Source: Calliopsis andreniformis (taxonomy: Eukaryota; Arthropoda; Insecta; Hymenoptera; Andrenidae). Taken from it: DNA of 64,000 nucleotides. The notes under the pieces are model-generated. The model was not told the DNA's origin. It saw nothing but the letters and a program-made list of their open reading frames with translations, and searched no databases. Below, one piece after another: positions 36,532 to 49,900 of the stretch. Made by a program: the position numbers and the translations under genes. Each line of letters opens with the position of its first letter. The stretch's first letter is position 1. The DNA is taken from positions 29,052,001 to 29,116,000 of the forward strand of contig NC_135064.1 in NCBI RefSeq assembly GCF_051401765.1, given 5' to 3'.

Positions 36532-39500
36532 TTCTCTTGTTTCTCTGTACGGTATATTTTCACCGGGAATCTTACGAGGCCTGTGATAAATGCGAATCGT
36601 AAAACGGAGCGAGTAGATCTGGGAGACGTAATTAAGAAGCTAGTAGTAGTCGGACCAAATAAATTGAACTTTACAGATCTATTGTAGTCAATTGGTATGG
36701 AACATCTACTTCCGTTAACAAAAAATTAACTGCTCTCTGTCGTCCCTTTCTACTCGTCAATTGAAAGCCTTAGTAACAAGGATGATGGTTTTTTAGATAA
36801 ATTTATTTTTTCTTTACTCCCTATTTCATGTTACAAAACAAGTTCATGTTACAAAATTCGACAAGTCCTTCTTGCGACGACAAGCCACTAATATTAATAA
36901 CTGTTTGCAATTACTGTCGTAATTATTATGCACGTAGTGCATGACGCGGCATCTAGTGCGGCAAAGCAATGAAAATAGGCGTGCCCATCGGAGGGTTAAT
37001 GAAATTTCAACGAAACGCTTTGTTCTTGCAGCAAGAGGCAAAGCGATGGTTCTCCTTGAAGCGTCCGCGAGAAACACGGAAGAGCCTTAAAGCTGATTCT
37101 CTGTTTAAATTTCGCATGAGCGAGCCGTGAAGTTCGTGACATGGTTCGCTAGTGATCGCGAAAGCTGAAGGCTTATTGACTGAGGTTCTTTGATGCACTT
37201 ACGCATCAATTTGTTATTGTTATATATTGAATTTTCTTCATTTTATTACGCTCCATCTGTCAGAGTATCTGTTTCCTCGAGGCTTTCCCACATTTTCATG
37301 AAAATTTCATCGAAAGATACAGTGACAGGTTCAATTCGGAGTTCATTCGATTCATATTCATTCTCAATAGGAAAAAGTAGAATTTCAATGAATTGTAACT
37401 GTAAGGGCAGATGTAACGATGCTGCTAATTGCAAAGATAGAATTTTAACGAGGGATGTTCGGTTGGCAACTAATGATTGGACGCGTCCACTCGCAAGGGA
37501 TACTTCTGATACAATAGCACATTGGAACTTCGAAATGCGACGTGTCCATTGAACACGAACGTCGGTCTGTGCGGACGTACAAATAGCCACAGGCGTCTGC
37601 ATGCGTCTACTGATTGACCCATTGTATTAACCCTGCACTAACTGCTTCAATCACCGACGAAGTTCGATTTGGTGGGCATCGTTGCTTCATTGTACTCTTC
37701 AAATGTCTGCAGAGAAGAGATCGATATCGCGAAAGCTTGTAAACCTTACCAAGCACTTTAAACCTTTGACGGATTCATTTAAAATGGCAAGAATCGTCCT
37801 ACTTTGAAATACCTTGGCTGCACGAATATATTCGAAATGCCACTCGTCAGTCTTTTCTATAAAAGTTTTTAAGCTGAAATTATTTCCGTCAGTTCTATCG
37901 GATTCAACTCCCAGAACATACGTACTCTTCCTTTTCCTATCCATTATTTGCTTTAATTCGATGATACTGTTTCAGAAAGCAATTTCGATCGTTCCATCGG
38001 GGGAAGGTCGTTGAAAACAAAACTAACTGATCGACGGTAAATCCACGTTCTATAGTTCCGAGATAATTAATGCATCGTCGAACAGAGGGAGCGTTGGGTT
38101 GTTAGCACGTAAATAAAAAATTCCGGAAAATAATTGCGCGGAACACAATCTGCGGGCCTTCCAATTAGAACTTCTTTCGCGATGGTTGTATTTTGTTGGA
38201 CGCGAAAGTCCTTCTAACTTTTTCATTAAATTTTATTCATTAACGCGAGTGTATAACGAGAATTGTAACCTTGGACTGGTCGTTTGATGAAACGTAGCGG
38301 TAAAGACTTGTCGCGACAAAGATACGATAAGAACTACTATGAAATGCTACCGCGTATACAAAACAATTGAACGAGGTTGACGATTCATTTTTCAAAATCT
38401 CGTCCTACATTTCTGCCTTTCGATTCAACCAATAATAAGGCCAATCGATCCATTAAAACGAACTTTTTTTATTCTATTTTAATTTGTATATTTTATTGTA
38501 TTTTAAAGTATAAAGTTTCGTACAGTAGTCAACCAAGGGCTTCTACACGTTGTACCATTAAGAACTTGGTTTATATTACCATCCTTTCTTTTATCCACCC
38601 TCATCCTATGTTCAGTCTGAAATCGTAATCCTGAGAAAAATTTCTGCGAATCTCCTCACGGTACACAGCGACCGTTCTGACTCACACGTTCCTTAGTTCC
38701 GCTTTTTCCGTAAAAAATGCGGACACTTTACCAAGAGAAAAGCAACTTTTCCTCAATTCTGCTCCGTTTAATTGAACTAATTAAAAGTTTGTTTGCCCCG
38801 TTCACGACAGCGCAGCGTAAGAATGTCCCTAAACTTTCAGTTTGTTAGAAAATAATGAAACTTTCCGGACAAGTTTTTCGACAAATATTACTGTGGCATA
38901 TGTAAAAATCAATTTTGTATAGACTCCATCATAGATCGCATCTGTCCTAGTCTCGCGACTGATTGAAAAAGGACCAGAATATTAAACAGTTAGTAAAGTT
39001 CAGCGACGCGAATTCAAGAAAGTTATTCTTTCGCGTTATTAAGTCGTACAAAAAAAGTGTACATTTTGTAGGAGAAACGGAATCGCAAAAATGGCGCAAG
39101 TAAAAGGGAGTGTCCGACTGCGCGCCTACGGCAGGTGAAATCTAACGGAGGATTGAAAAGGGTGACCGGTTGATTTTACAAAGCGCGAGAACGCGCGAAA
39201 AAGGTTCACTGTAAAGGTGGGTAATTAGCGTCAGTCGACTCGCGGATTAATTAAAATGTGCTCCTTCAAAATGCAACGTCTACGGAGTAACTTGAAGCGA
39301 GGAAAGAAAAGGGACACGGAATGAAAGGACTGTCTCGCGGCCGTTTCACTAGGAACTTCGTCCAAATGTAATTGAACGGTTTCTGCCAGAAATGGGACCA
39401 GCTCCTCCAGTTGCATAGTTTCTCATCCTTCGTGGAGTTCACCGAACCATCGAAAAGATTACTTTTGCTAAATAAGGTCTCCATAAAGTATGATAAATTA

Positions 39501-42500
39501 ACACAAAAGTGCTATTCAACGAAAACGCGTGAGAAAGCTTCGTGACAGGTGGAGGAACTTTAGGCGAAAAATTCATTATGGAAGTTTCGTCGTTTCTTAT
39601 ATTTTAAGATAAAATATTATCTCTACTGAGAACTATACAAATCTTTTCACAAACATTATTTATTCGTTACAAATAATAAAGAAACGTCACGATTCATTTT
39701 CCAACTTTCTAAACTGTTATTTTTTCAATTATCTCTGAGATTAACAGTGATTGTGATAAACTGTTTCTAGAATGAGAAAACAAGACTCGTCGTCGTACAG
39801 ATTCAGGTCTTTAACTAGGTATTTGCGTGTATAAAAAAGTACTTGAACGATAAAGTAATAGTGTCTAAGTATACTTCGAATAGTTCATGGCTTTGACTAA
39901 AAACGATAAATATCATGGATCTATAAGATATCATGCTCATTGTTCTTTGATATCCATAGAAAACATTCACAATCAGCGGTATTGTATGATGTGTGAATAA
40001 CGTGGTATACAAGCAAGTTTACGAGTTGCTATGATGTTTAAGATTTACGTTCTATTGCTCGCGTTTGTTCTCGATGAATCAGTTGAAAATCTACACATAA
40101 AATTTATTATAGGTATAAAGTTGTTATAATAACTAGTACACGCAATGTGTTGACTACCATCTCGCGTTGCCTCTATTTTCAGGGGGAGATAATGTTACTG
40201 TTAAGATAAACCTTCCGAATGTAATGACAGGAAACGTATTTTTCCATAGTTGTCACCAGCGAGATATTTTTTATCTGCATAATCTACTTTGATGAGCCGT
40301 TTATTTTCTCTTAATCATTGTGGTCCCTTCGATGTAATAACAATGCAACTGCTACGTGTCTCAGTTAGAGCTAATGATTTTAAGAAGGGCATTAATGCAT
40401 GTATACGTACATATTATCCAGTTTCAAACTCATGCAGTCATTCTATCTCCATTCTGTAGCTCATTAACACACTTTCCTACATATATCTTTTTGTTTAGGA
40501 AGGAATTGCAAAAAGAAACTCATCGAAGTTTATCACAATCGCGATGATCTCTTGAGCTGAACGAAAAGGTAATTTGAAGTAGTTATCAGTACGCATAGCT
40601 CGGCGCCGTTTTCGAGTGAACCTCCCCTTCGTTTCTTTCCTAAAAAAGAATGAAGTTACCTAACTAACGATGAAGCTCCATACACGGTATCCTGTGGCAA
40701 GTTGCACACGACGAGCTCCTTTTCCAATTTCAACTATTTGAACTTTTTTGAGTAAACCTTGTTACTATGTGAGCATGGCGCAAAAAATTCTGGAAACATA
40801 GCTGTATTTTCTCGCTTAAACTTTTTCACAGGGGTGAAATTTTATTCTCGAAACTTTCGCAAATTCTGCTCTAACGCGTGCAAAGGATTTTATTGATCGT
40901 AAAGTAAAGTACTTACATAATCGAAATATCCGATATAATTCAATATAGTCTCAGTTTAACTCCCGTTCGTATGTATATAGATTGTTTTTGATTCATCGCG
41001 GTGGATAGTTTATTTCCTTTTTGTAAAATGTTCTCGTAACGGACACAAGAGACAACAAGTTTCTCGAAGAGGCAATGATTCTATTTTCAACGATGGAAAC
41101 AGAATGTAGGAAGTTTACGGTGAAACCGAGTCACCTCAGCGCTTACTCTCTTCGAGGTGAACGTATCGAAATGTCTGGCACAATGCGAAAGTTTCGACGA
41201 CACGAGCAGAAGCAAGTTTATTATTGGACCATCTCGACGGTGTTTCTTCAATCGAGTTTCGCGCGTATTTTTATTTCATTAAACCTCGATTCAATAGCAG
41301 ATGTCGCTAGGTTTAATTCGATAACCAATTTGATCAGAAAATTTACACCAACTTGCGTACCGCTAATTGATCGCTGTAAAAACGCCTCAAGCGAAAGGTT
41401 ATTCGACCCAATAGGGCACTGTATAGAAGTTCAACATCAGACTTATTTAAACCGACTATCACGCTTATTTACTATCAGTCTCTACAAATGGGAATATTTG
41501 CATCAATCTTGCACAACAGCTTCACACTTACCATGTCAAACATACTGTACCATACTTGATTGTATATTTCATTGAATGTTAGTAGATATAAAAAACAATA
41601 GGCAAAGAATTACCTATAGAATATACTATAGAAAGATAGATACAGGTACGCATTATTAAATAAGTATCTACCTATTTGCAATGACTTTAAAGAAAAGCTT
41701 GATTTGAAGTCGTAATAGTTGGATACAGCTGACACTCTTTTATCTACTAGGACTAGCTAAATGATAGTAAAAGGTAATGCAATTAAAGTAAACACTGTCA
41801 CGGATATTCTATTACCACTGCTATAATGCATTGCCGCTGGATTCTCTGTAACAAAGAGAAATTTGTAACGATACAAAACAGATTCCCTTCAGAAGATATT
41901 ATACATATTGTCTTGGGACTGTTTATGTAGACGAATCTGTTGAAATTTCGAAAAATAAGATGTGTATATGTGCACGTTTGCGAAGACTAAGTAATAAGTA
42001 TGTTTAGGGAGAGGAATGGTGAAAAAATGGTTAGAGGAAAAGTGAGGGAATGTTTGCGAATATCGATATAATCTTACCTCTTTTCCTCAACAAATGCATA
42101 AAACTTTTTCCTGAGAAGATCGAATTTTTTCTCCGATTGACGCAGAATGAACGTGTCAACGTTTCCACTTAGTACATGTAATTACGTAAAATTACGCGCG
42201 AACAGCGACTCCTAATATGTTGGAGTAGCGGGTAAATGAAATTTCGGAAACTCCTGAAACTGCTCAGAACGCTGGATTCGCTTGCAACAAACTCTTCCGT
42301 GAAGTTTCACGCTTCCTTCGGGTTGTCGTGGGCAAAACGCGCCAACTTGCACACGACCAAAGATTTCATTTTGATTATGCGATTTATGAAACTCGTTTGC
42401 CGTTGAGTTTCTGTATAAGTAATTAAGCAACAACGAAATTAATCGAGATTAGATGCGAGTGAGAAAGTGAGAAGAACAGCAAGTAGAAATATTCAATATA

Positions 42501-42700
42501 TAATCAGACATGTACCGACATAACGGAACGTGCTGGAGGTACAAGTACAGGAGAATAAATTTAACGAAGGATTAATTATACCGCATCGACTGTTGGTTAA
42601 TCGAGAAGAATCTTCTAGCTGATGTATCTTCGTTTATAAGAGCAATATAACGTGAGAGGAAAGTTTGAATATTGAACGCGGCAATGAAATTCGATCTCCG

Positions 42701-42735
42701 CTCCGCTTCGCTCCGTTTCGTTTCGTTTCGCCTCG
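42701..42735. repeat. GYTTC/GYTCC pentamer array
   Basis: Seven imperfect pentamers: GCTCC, GCTTC, GCTCC, three GTTTC and GCCTC. It lies just past the last recognised Dpr exon. Confidence 0.88.
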
Positions 42736-42891
42736 AACGAAAAAAGAAAGACAGGAAGAGAGGGAAGAAGAAGCGGTAGAAAAGTGGAACAATTGATTGC
42801 ACTCGTAGATAGAACGAGTGAAGGTGGTTTCTCGATAGAAATGGTGTCAGGATGGAAATAGGTTGAGGAACGGTGATGTGTTTTCGTTTAC

Positions 42892-43903
42892 CGTTAACAA
42901 TGTGAACTCGCACGGTTTTCGGATGAGCGTTGCTCGGCTCGCACGTGTAGAGCCCGGAATCGCTCTTGATCGCTTTCTGAATGAGCAAACGGCTGGAAGT
43001 CACGGGCCCTCTCTCCGTGACCAGGCTGATGCCACCCCTCGGCCAGTCGCAGTTAATCGCCTGCGAACGAAAGAAGACAGACAGAACGTCGCGTTATATC
43101 CGACCGTAACGTGACTAGCTATGAATAAAGGTACTTTGCGGCCGGGCGAGGGGACAAGTGGTGACGGGAAGTGTCTCTGCTGAGTGGCGAAATGCATCGC
43201 GGGACAAATCCCTCTAAAACACGTTTTCAGACTGCGGCCCGTTCGAGAGACGCCACAGTACTCCCCCTTTAAACCTACTTTCCGCTCGTTTGCTCCTTTT
43301 TTATCGAAACGGACACCTTCATATTTTTCCTACTTTCGTGCTAAACAAAGATCTTCAAAACTCCTTCAAACCAGATCAACTATCCGACGAGATGGTCAAG
43401 TAAATGGAAAGAAAATAGACCGACACCTTTTCGTTCGCATTTACATTCCCAATAAATTCCTTCTATTAAACAGGAGGGAGTTTCATTCTAGAATTGTTTC
43501 AACCTCTATGTTCATCGCGAATAGGAGCTACGCGTTATCTCTTTTCACGCTATTCTCCATTCATGACTCATTGTTCGAGAACAATTGCAGGTTTCTTAGA
43601 TTTCATAAATAACGAACTCGGTTGCGGTGCTCTCTAACAATGGGGAACGTGTATTCGCGTGAGATGCTTAAACGACCTAAAAAGTAGCGAAGAATGTGCC
43701 TTCTGACTGAAACGATGATACCTTCTACATCTCCTCAAACCACACAGGCTAATTTCAACTGAACATTTTCTTTACCTTCTGATTATGACTCCAAATGACA
43801 AAGGATGGTGGTTCTGGGACGTTCTTAACTAGACACGTCAAATTTATCGTGTTGTATTCGCTGAAAAGGAGATCTGGCTCTCCGGCAACCTCCGTAACTG
43901 GCT
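42892..43903 (-). CDS. Dpr exons: Ig domain 2
   Basis: Exon 43903-43776 (EPVTEVAGEPDLLFSEY.. to ..VIWSHNQK) and exon 43060-42892 (AINCDWPRGG.. to ..VHIVNG) are joined in phase 0 over a 715-bp intron. The donor after VHIVN is AACG|GTAAAC, phase 1, so the glycine codon is split. The frame also stays open past this donor to about 42575, ending in a run of Phe/Leu and basic residues; this looks like intron, not protein. Confidence 0.92.
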
Positions 43904-46900
43904 CTGTAATCAGAGAAAACTTTTTCATTAAATCTGATTATCGATTATTATTACCAGGATCCCGTTTCTTCTATGAAAGACATTTTATTTTGCCAAATGA
44001 CTACACACTACACGCAATATTCATTTTCATCGGAAATATTGGACAAAGGAACAAAGGAACTGTTGATTACACGAAAACGCTTGTTTTTTTTTTTTTTTTT
44101 TGGTCCTGTTCAAATTCAATGGAAAGAATTTGGGCAGCCGAATAAAATCCAATAACGCCGAACGGGGATCTTTCGGTACGATATATCTGATATATCTGAT
44201 AGCGTTTCTTGAAAGCAAGGCTTGACCGAGGGATTGGATTCATTCTACATGGTTCAGAATTCCTCTCGAAAGAATTCGTGTCGCGTACAATCAACGGAAA
44301 GCCGGGCTAGTAAAGAACGCGACCATTTACTTGGAAAAAGGGTATCGCTCATTCTATCGTTTCCATAAAGCGACTTTTACTTTGCAAGTTTTATCATACA
44401 TACCTACTATATAATCATCTGTGCCGAATATAACGTACCTACCTACATTTTTCAAATGAAGATACAGGCCCTTTTTACCTAAGTAAAATGATTGAAAGTG
44501 CACTTGTAACTTCTTCTCGATTCGATAAAAGGTTCGTTATTTGCCCTCCCTAACACCGAAATTGCTTGTAATACAAGCAGAGAAATCTTTGAACGTTTGG
44601 AGTGGAATCTGGATTATCTGACAGTCTGTGTCAGGATTTCCTTAGTTTGCTGACCAACTTGAGAACTGGCCCTGACAACTCAAAGACCTCCATTTCCTCT
44701 CTAGGAATACGTCTCCAGGCTGTTGAAAACAGTATAGGGTTTGCTATACGTCTGAAATAATGTTTTACTTGGGATTCTTCAAAGTTATCCTTTAATGCAA
44801 TATTTCAACTAAGGTACTAATAAATTAAAACAAGCATCTAACTGAAAGGTAACGAACAAAGTTTCCTTAAATAACTGCATATAAACCATTAAACCCCTTA
44901 GAGATTTTGATCCTATTAAAAAAGGCGAATTATTTCATCTGAGAAGCATCGATTTGCCTCGCAGCAGGTTGTAAGGGTTACAGTGTAAACGTTTATCGTT
45001 GACCACGCGGATACGAAGCAAACATTGACGTTAGTAATAATCTCTCCAGTCTGGTCTTGTTATTCCCGTGACATTTTGTAGCAAGGAATAACAGGTTTAT
45101 CCACACGGCCGTTTACTCGACGTGAGAAAGGAGAAGCAGCAGGACCGCGGGGATTCCTCGAGTTTCTCGAATTCTCTTTGGTCAGCCATGATTTGCTGAC
45201 CCACCCTGTTCTATCTCTCTTTCATTTTCGGCGACGTTGGCTTAAGAGAGTCGTACATTCTTTGACAAACACGGGCGGTGTTTACTTTACAATGCGACGG
45301 CGACAACTCGAATTAATCGTTGTCTCGCACAGGTACCGTTTCCTACAGTAGCTACCGTGTTTTAGCTTTCTTCAAAATCACTTTGAAACGTGCGAGTAAA
45401 CGTTAGGAGCATATTTCATTTGTAACGATGAAACCTTTTTTACGAGGCAGCGGCAACAGGACCGTAAAGAAATGTTGCAGTGACTGTATTCACTGACGGG
45501 CATGGATAACGGGCATGGATGACGGGCAACGTCATCGAATGTCCGCTCGAGTGGACCTAACCCGACAGCAGCAAGAGATCTTCATTTCCTCTGGAGAAGC
45601 GCGTCCCTAAGCGGCATCGTGCCCCTTCAACGGCATATTGCTTCTCCTACGGGAACTTTCAGCGGACCAGAGGGGAAAGGGGATACTGTATATCGGTATA
45701 GCGAACGTTTTACGAGGCACTAGCGTCACCTCGAGAATTCACTCCTCAAGGAATAATCCATCCGTTCCTTAGTAGCTGCCTCGAAGGAGATTCGATACCG
45801 CCTGTAGGGTAAACCGATCGATTGCGCCTGAAATTCAACCAGACAAATTGACCCACTGAACTTCTAACCAATCGATCGTTGCTTTCTGCTTTCTGCTTAT
45901 CCCAGTGCTATTATGGAAGATTTCGAGCAACGCTAACCTTCTGTTCAGTGTAAGCGATAACATACGCACCTATATACATATTAAGAGAAACTAATTTCCT
46001 CGTTCGAAGCACTTACTGCACTGACAGGATGATAGGTTTGCTCACAAAAATCCGTAACTTTCGACAAATTCAGGAAATTAGTATCTAACCGAACCATCGA
46101 TCTCCGTCCTTAATCGATCTTTGTTCGAACCTCTAGCAACGCCAGGAAATAAATCGAGAAAGCATCGGATACGTAACTCGACCACGACTTTCGCCGCAAT
46201 TGAATCACCGCTGCCTCCCTGTTGGACGCAAAAAAAGACCGACAAGCGGTGGGATAGTAAATCGCCGCTTCACGAAGAATAGAATTCTCTTCGACGTTGA
46301 TACACCAAAATCCTCAGATCTAATCAACTTGATTCTATGGCTTTAGAAAGAATGATTCTTACTCTTTATTCGGACTTTGTGGAAAGTGATTCCCCTCGAA
46401 TGCCGTTTCACTGACTTTCTTTTGTTTCATTCTAACCTCTATTACTTTAGCACCTCTAACAAAATGAGGAACAGATGTTACAATTTCTCAAAACATGTAA
46501 ATCCTTCTCCATTTCGTTAAGCGAAATGTAAGCAAAGGTAAGTCGCTGTAGCGAGAAATAAAGAATAATTTGTCAACGAAGCTACCGAATGTCGTCCAAG
46601 ATCGAAATTTCCCAGGACGCTAGGCAGGAAATCGTTCAATTTGCCGTACTGTTTCATCCCGACACACTTGGACCGTCACTTTCGACGTGACCAGTCGCAA
46701 CAGCATTTCCCGACCGGAGAGATAAATTATCCTGGAACGTGAAAAGAGGCTGAAATCAATAATGAAGGTTGACTGTATATCAGGAAAAGCCGGGAACGTC
46801 GCAACGTCGCAAAGCGATTTCCATTGCGGTTCAGAGTCGTGACCGGCGTTCGAAAGAACAATAATGCCAGTTGGATTCGCCTCTGGCCCTTCTGCTGTGC

Positions 46901-49900
46901 TCGAGAACGTTAACCCAAAGAATAGATGTAGACACAGCTGACGAGCTGACGTATGACGGTATCGAGTGTGGCTTAGCGAGGACGAACTTCAGAGACTCAT
47001 ACAACTACAATTTCTATAGTTCGTGTCCTCCCTTCTATTACCGCGATGAGCATTCTCGGATGGATAATACTCTTTCCACCGACGGCATTTCCGATAAAAA
47101 TTGATTACGTCTGGACGCGCCTATCGCTAGTCACGCGGCCTTTCTTTTGACGTAGAGGTGTGGCTACCGACAACAAAATCAGATTAAATCTAACTCCACG
47201 GAGTGGTTTTATTAAAGCGACATTGAAAGTGGCAGAAAATACCAGATTTCATTTATTCTTTGTAGTTTTTGAAGAACAATTGATTTATATGTAGACACTG
47301 TGAAAGTTCAGCTTCCTGGATGGAAAGCGTGAACAATCTAGAAGGAAATGAAATCCAGAAACTAAATCTCTTGAATTTGTGACTAAAGGAGTAATCAGGA
47401 GAGCAGAAGATAATTAGACAGATTTCCTTGTGTTTCGAAACGCAATTTAACTTTGACCTTTTCGAAACTTCTACCACTACTTACTCTTGGATTTTATAAA
47501 AATGTCCTCTTTAATGCATTACTCCCGAAATTGTTACACGAAGAAAAGAATCTTAACTGCTAGTTATGAATTTCATTAGCAATTGTTCTGCAGCTAAAGG
47601 GTCTTTGTACGAATCTTTATCTGTGATCAAATTCCTTGGTACGTATATAACAGAACATAATTGAATTTTTCATTAAGTTGCTCCTAACGATCGACCTAAA
47701 TGACTTTTCCGGTGAAAGAACTTTCCTTTAACACGTAAGCAGAAAAACTTTCGTCGACGATCGCACTGCAACTGTATTTTATCGCGTCGAGTTAAGGAAA
47801 CCTATTTAGGACGGAGTTTAATACAGAGATAACTTTATTGCGGATTTATAAAATTGCAACGTCTTTTCCGCACAAAAGTAATTGGAAACGGTCCGGAAAA
47901 AATGTCAGCTATGCAGAAATAAAGGAGAATAGAGTATATTTGCGAATCCCTCTAAACCTGGTCCATTCTTTGTAAGAATGAAATTAGATACTAAATCCGT
48001 AATTCGAAATAGCTAATAAATAAAGTATTACTTAGTAAATACTTTCATAGAATTTTCTCGGGAAACATTACTTGAGAATTCCTACTACTTACGAGATGAA
48101 GAAATTCCCTAAATGGCTTTCAAAGTAACTGTCGGAGTTGGTACTCAACGACCTGAAAATCTCGTTGATCGCTTGAAAATCGAAGAGGACTTGAAAAGCG
48201 ATAACAAATAATCGAGAAGGTCGTTTCCTTCATGCAGCAGCAGTCCCCTGCAAACGAATCCATAGTCTTTTCTTACGAGATTCTTCACAGAGGCGTGAAT
48301 ATTTTACGGACTAATATCTTACTAACGACGAGATAAGATGGTGCTTCGTGTTCAACGGATATACGCGATCAAAATGTCTTCTCAAGCATGAAGCTGGATG
48401 ACCGGCCGTGTTCCACGTTACGATGCTCTCCGTGGCAAGAGATTCTGCAAAGGCCATAAGGGAACTCTGGCTGAACTGTTCAACAAGAGCCATTCAAACA
48501 AAAGGCCACGATAATGGTAAGATGCCCGGTCCAAATACTCACCTAAATTTTGCCTCTCTAGAAAGGCTACTGAAATATCCATATTCTAATGAGACGGGAT
48601 CGTTACGAGGTATTTCGAGTCTCTTACGTGGTCTTGCGAATTTCGTGTAACTCCGTTCAGTAGAAATATTAAGAAGAACGTTATCATTCAGAAATTTCAA
48701 GAATTCTCTTACGCACGATTTCACCTGTAGTTCTGGAGAAGAGAATTTCGAAGTAACGACGAATACGAAATAGATCCCAACCATTTCGAATGTCACAACA
48801 TGTCAGACTAAACTAATTTTCAATTATCTTGGTTAAAGCAATAAAGATTCTTACCTTCCTTCGGATTTACTACTCATCCATTCGTACGATATTTTGGAAA
48901 GTTTTCAAGATTATTGGTACCGTGTTTGCAATGGCACGGTGCGATCGATTAATCGGAAATATCCGTTTTTCTGGTATGCAGTTGGACAGGTGTTTGTCGG
49001 TGGTTCGCCACAGCAAGCCGTAATATGTTTTCGCGACGGATTAATCACAGTCGAACGATAAATTTCCACGAGACACCATTCGTTCGACCGCGAGTAGAAT
49101 CCTAATGGAAGGGCCGGTAAAAGCCCGCGGTTATTTTCGACCGCGATCGGCTAACAACCCCTTCGCTCCAGATCGTTATTTCCGACCGCGATGACGGAGC
49201 AGTTTTATCGTCCGCGATAATCCCGCAAAATAACGTTTCCAGCCAGTCTCCCAGGAACACTGGTGCGCTCACGATACCGCACTCCCGCCACCGCCATCCT
49301 TGGGACATTACTTTCGGCAAATTCTCAATATGACATTCTTTATTTCAGTTAAACCGAGCGGAAGGAGGTTGGCGGCCGGCCAACATTGGACATCATTCGT
49401 CGCCATATTGAACTAACGAAACTCTATATCACCCGTATCCTCCTCTTTCAAAACGAAACGTCTATCCCGGCCGACACCCTTCATCTCCTATCTCTTCTCT
49501 TTCTTCCCGCGGAATTTACGGCCGCCGATGAAACGATTATCGATGCTGCTTCTAGGACTTAGAACGATAATCGTCACCCCTTCCAACTCTTTCAACCAGC
49601 CTCCGTTTCCTTTGTCCCAACTGTCATTTTAGTACTATTTACGAATTCTAGCCGATGCGTGGGCCATAAGAACGAGAAATTAGGAAACGCCGCGTAATTT
49701 ATTTAAATCTCGTCTTTGATTCCACATCGTACTTTTGAAATCGTTTTAATCCCACCCGGTTTAGTTGGAGTTGCTTAGTCGAATGTACCGACGGCGATGA
49801 GAGGATTATCGAAACAGGATTAAGCGATGCTTCCGTAGAAATCATTCCCGCCGCTTGTACATACCTGTTACGGCAACAGATATGCTCGACTGCTTCTCAG

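Larger units (their letters stand above)
27640..42891. other. Long non-coding stretch, likely intergenic or 3' introns of the Dpr gene
   Basis: No exon could be supported. The Dpr exon at 43060-42892 ends in a donor in phase 1, so at least one more exon on the minus strand is expected to the left; I searched this stretch by eye for the usual short C-terminal exon with a hydrophobic tail and found no convincing one. It contains the GA microsatellite at 30141-30194, CpG-rich decamer repeats (35264, 36504) and several chance open frames, the longest on the plus strand at 41075-41575. Confidence 0.45.

Noticed and set aside
41075..41575. Open frame of 166 codons on the plus strand
   Set aside because: Longest frame outside the recognised genes, but it has no domain motif, no splice context and an ordinary AT-rich composition. 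One or two such frames are expected by chance in 64 kb.
44084..44101. Poly-T run as the tail of a retroposed gene copy
   Set aside because: No adjacent coding remnant, polyadenylation signal or target-site duplication was seen.
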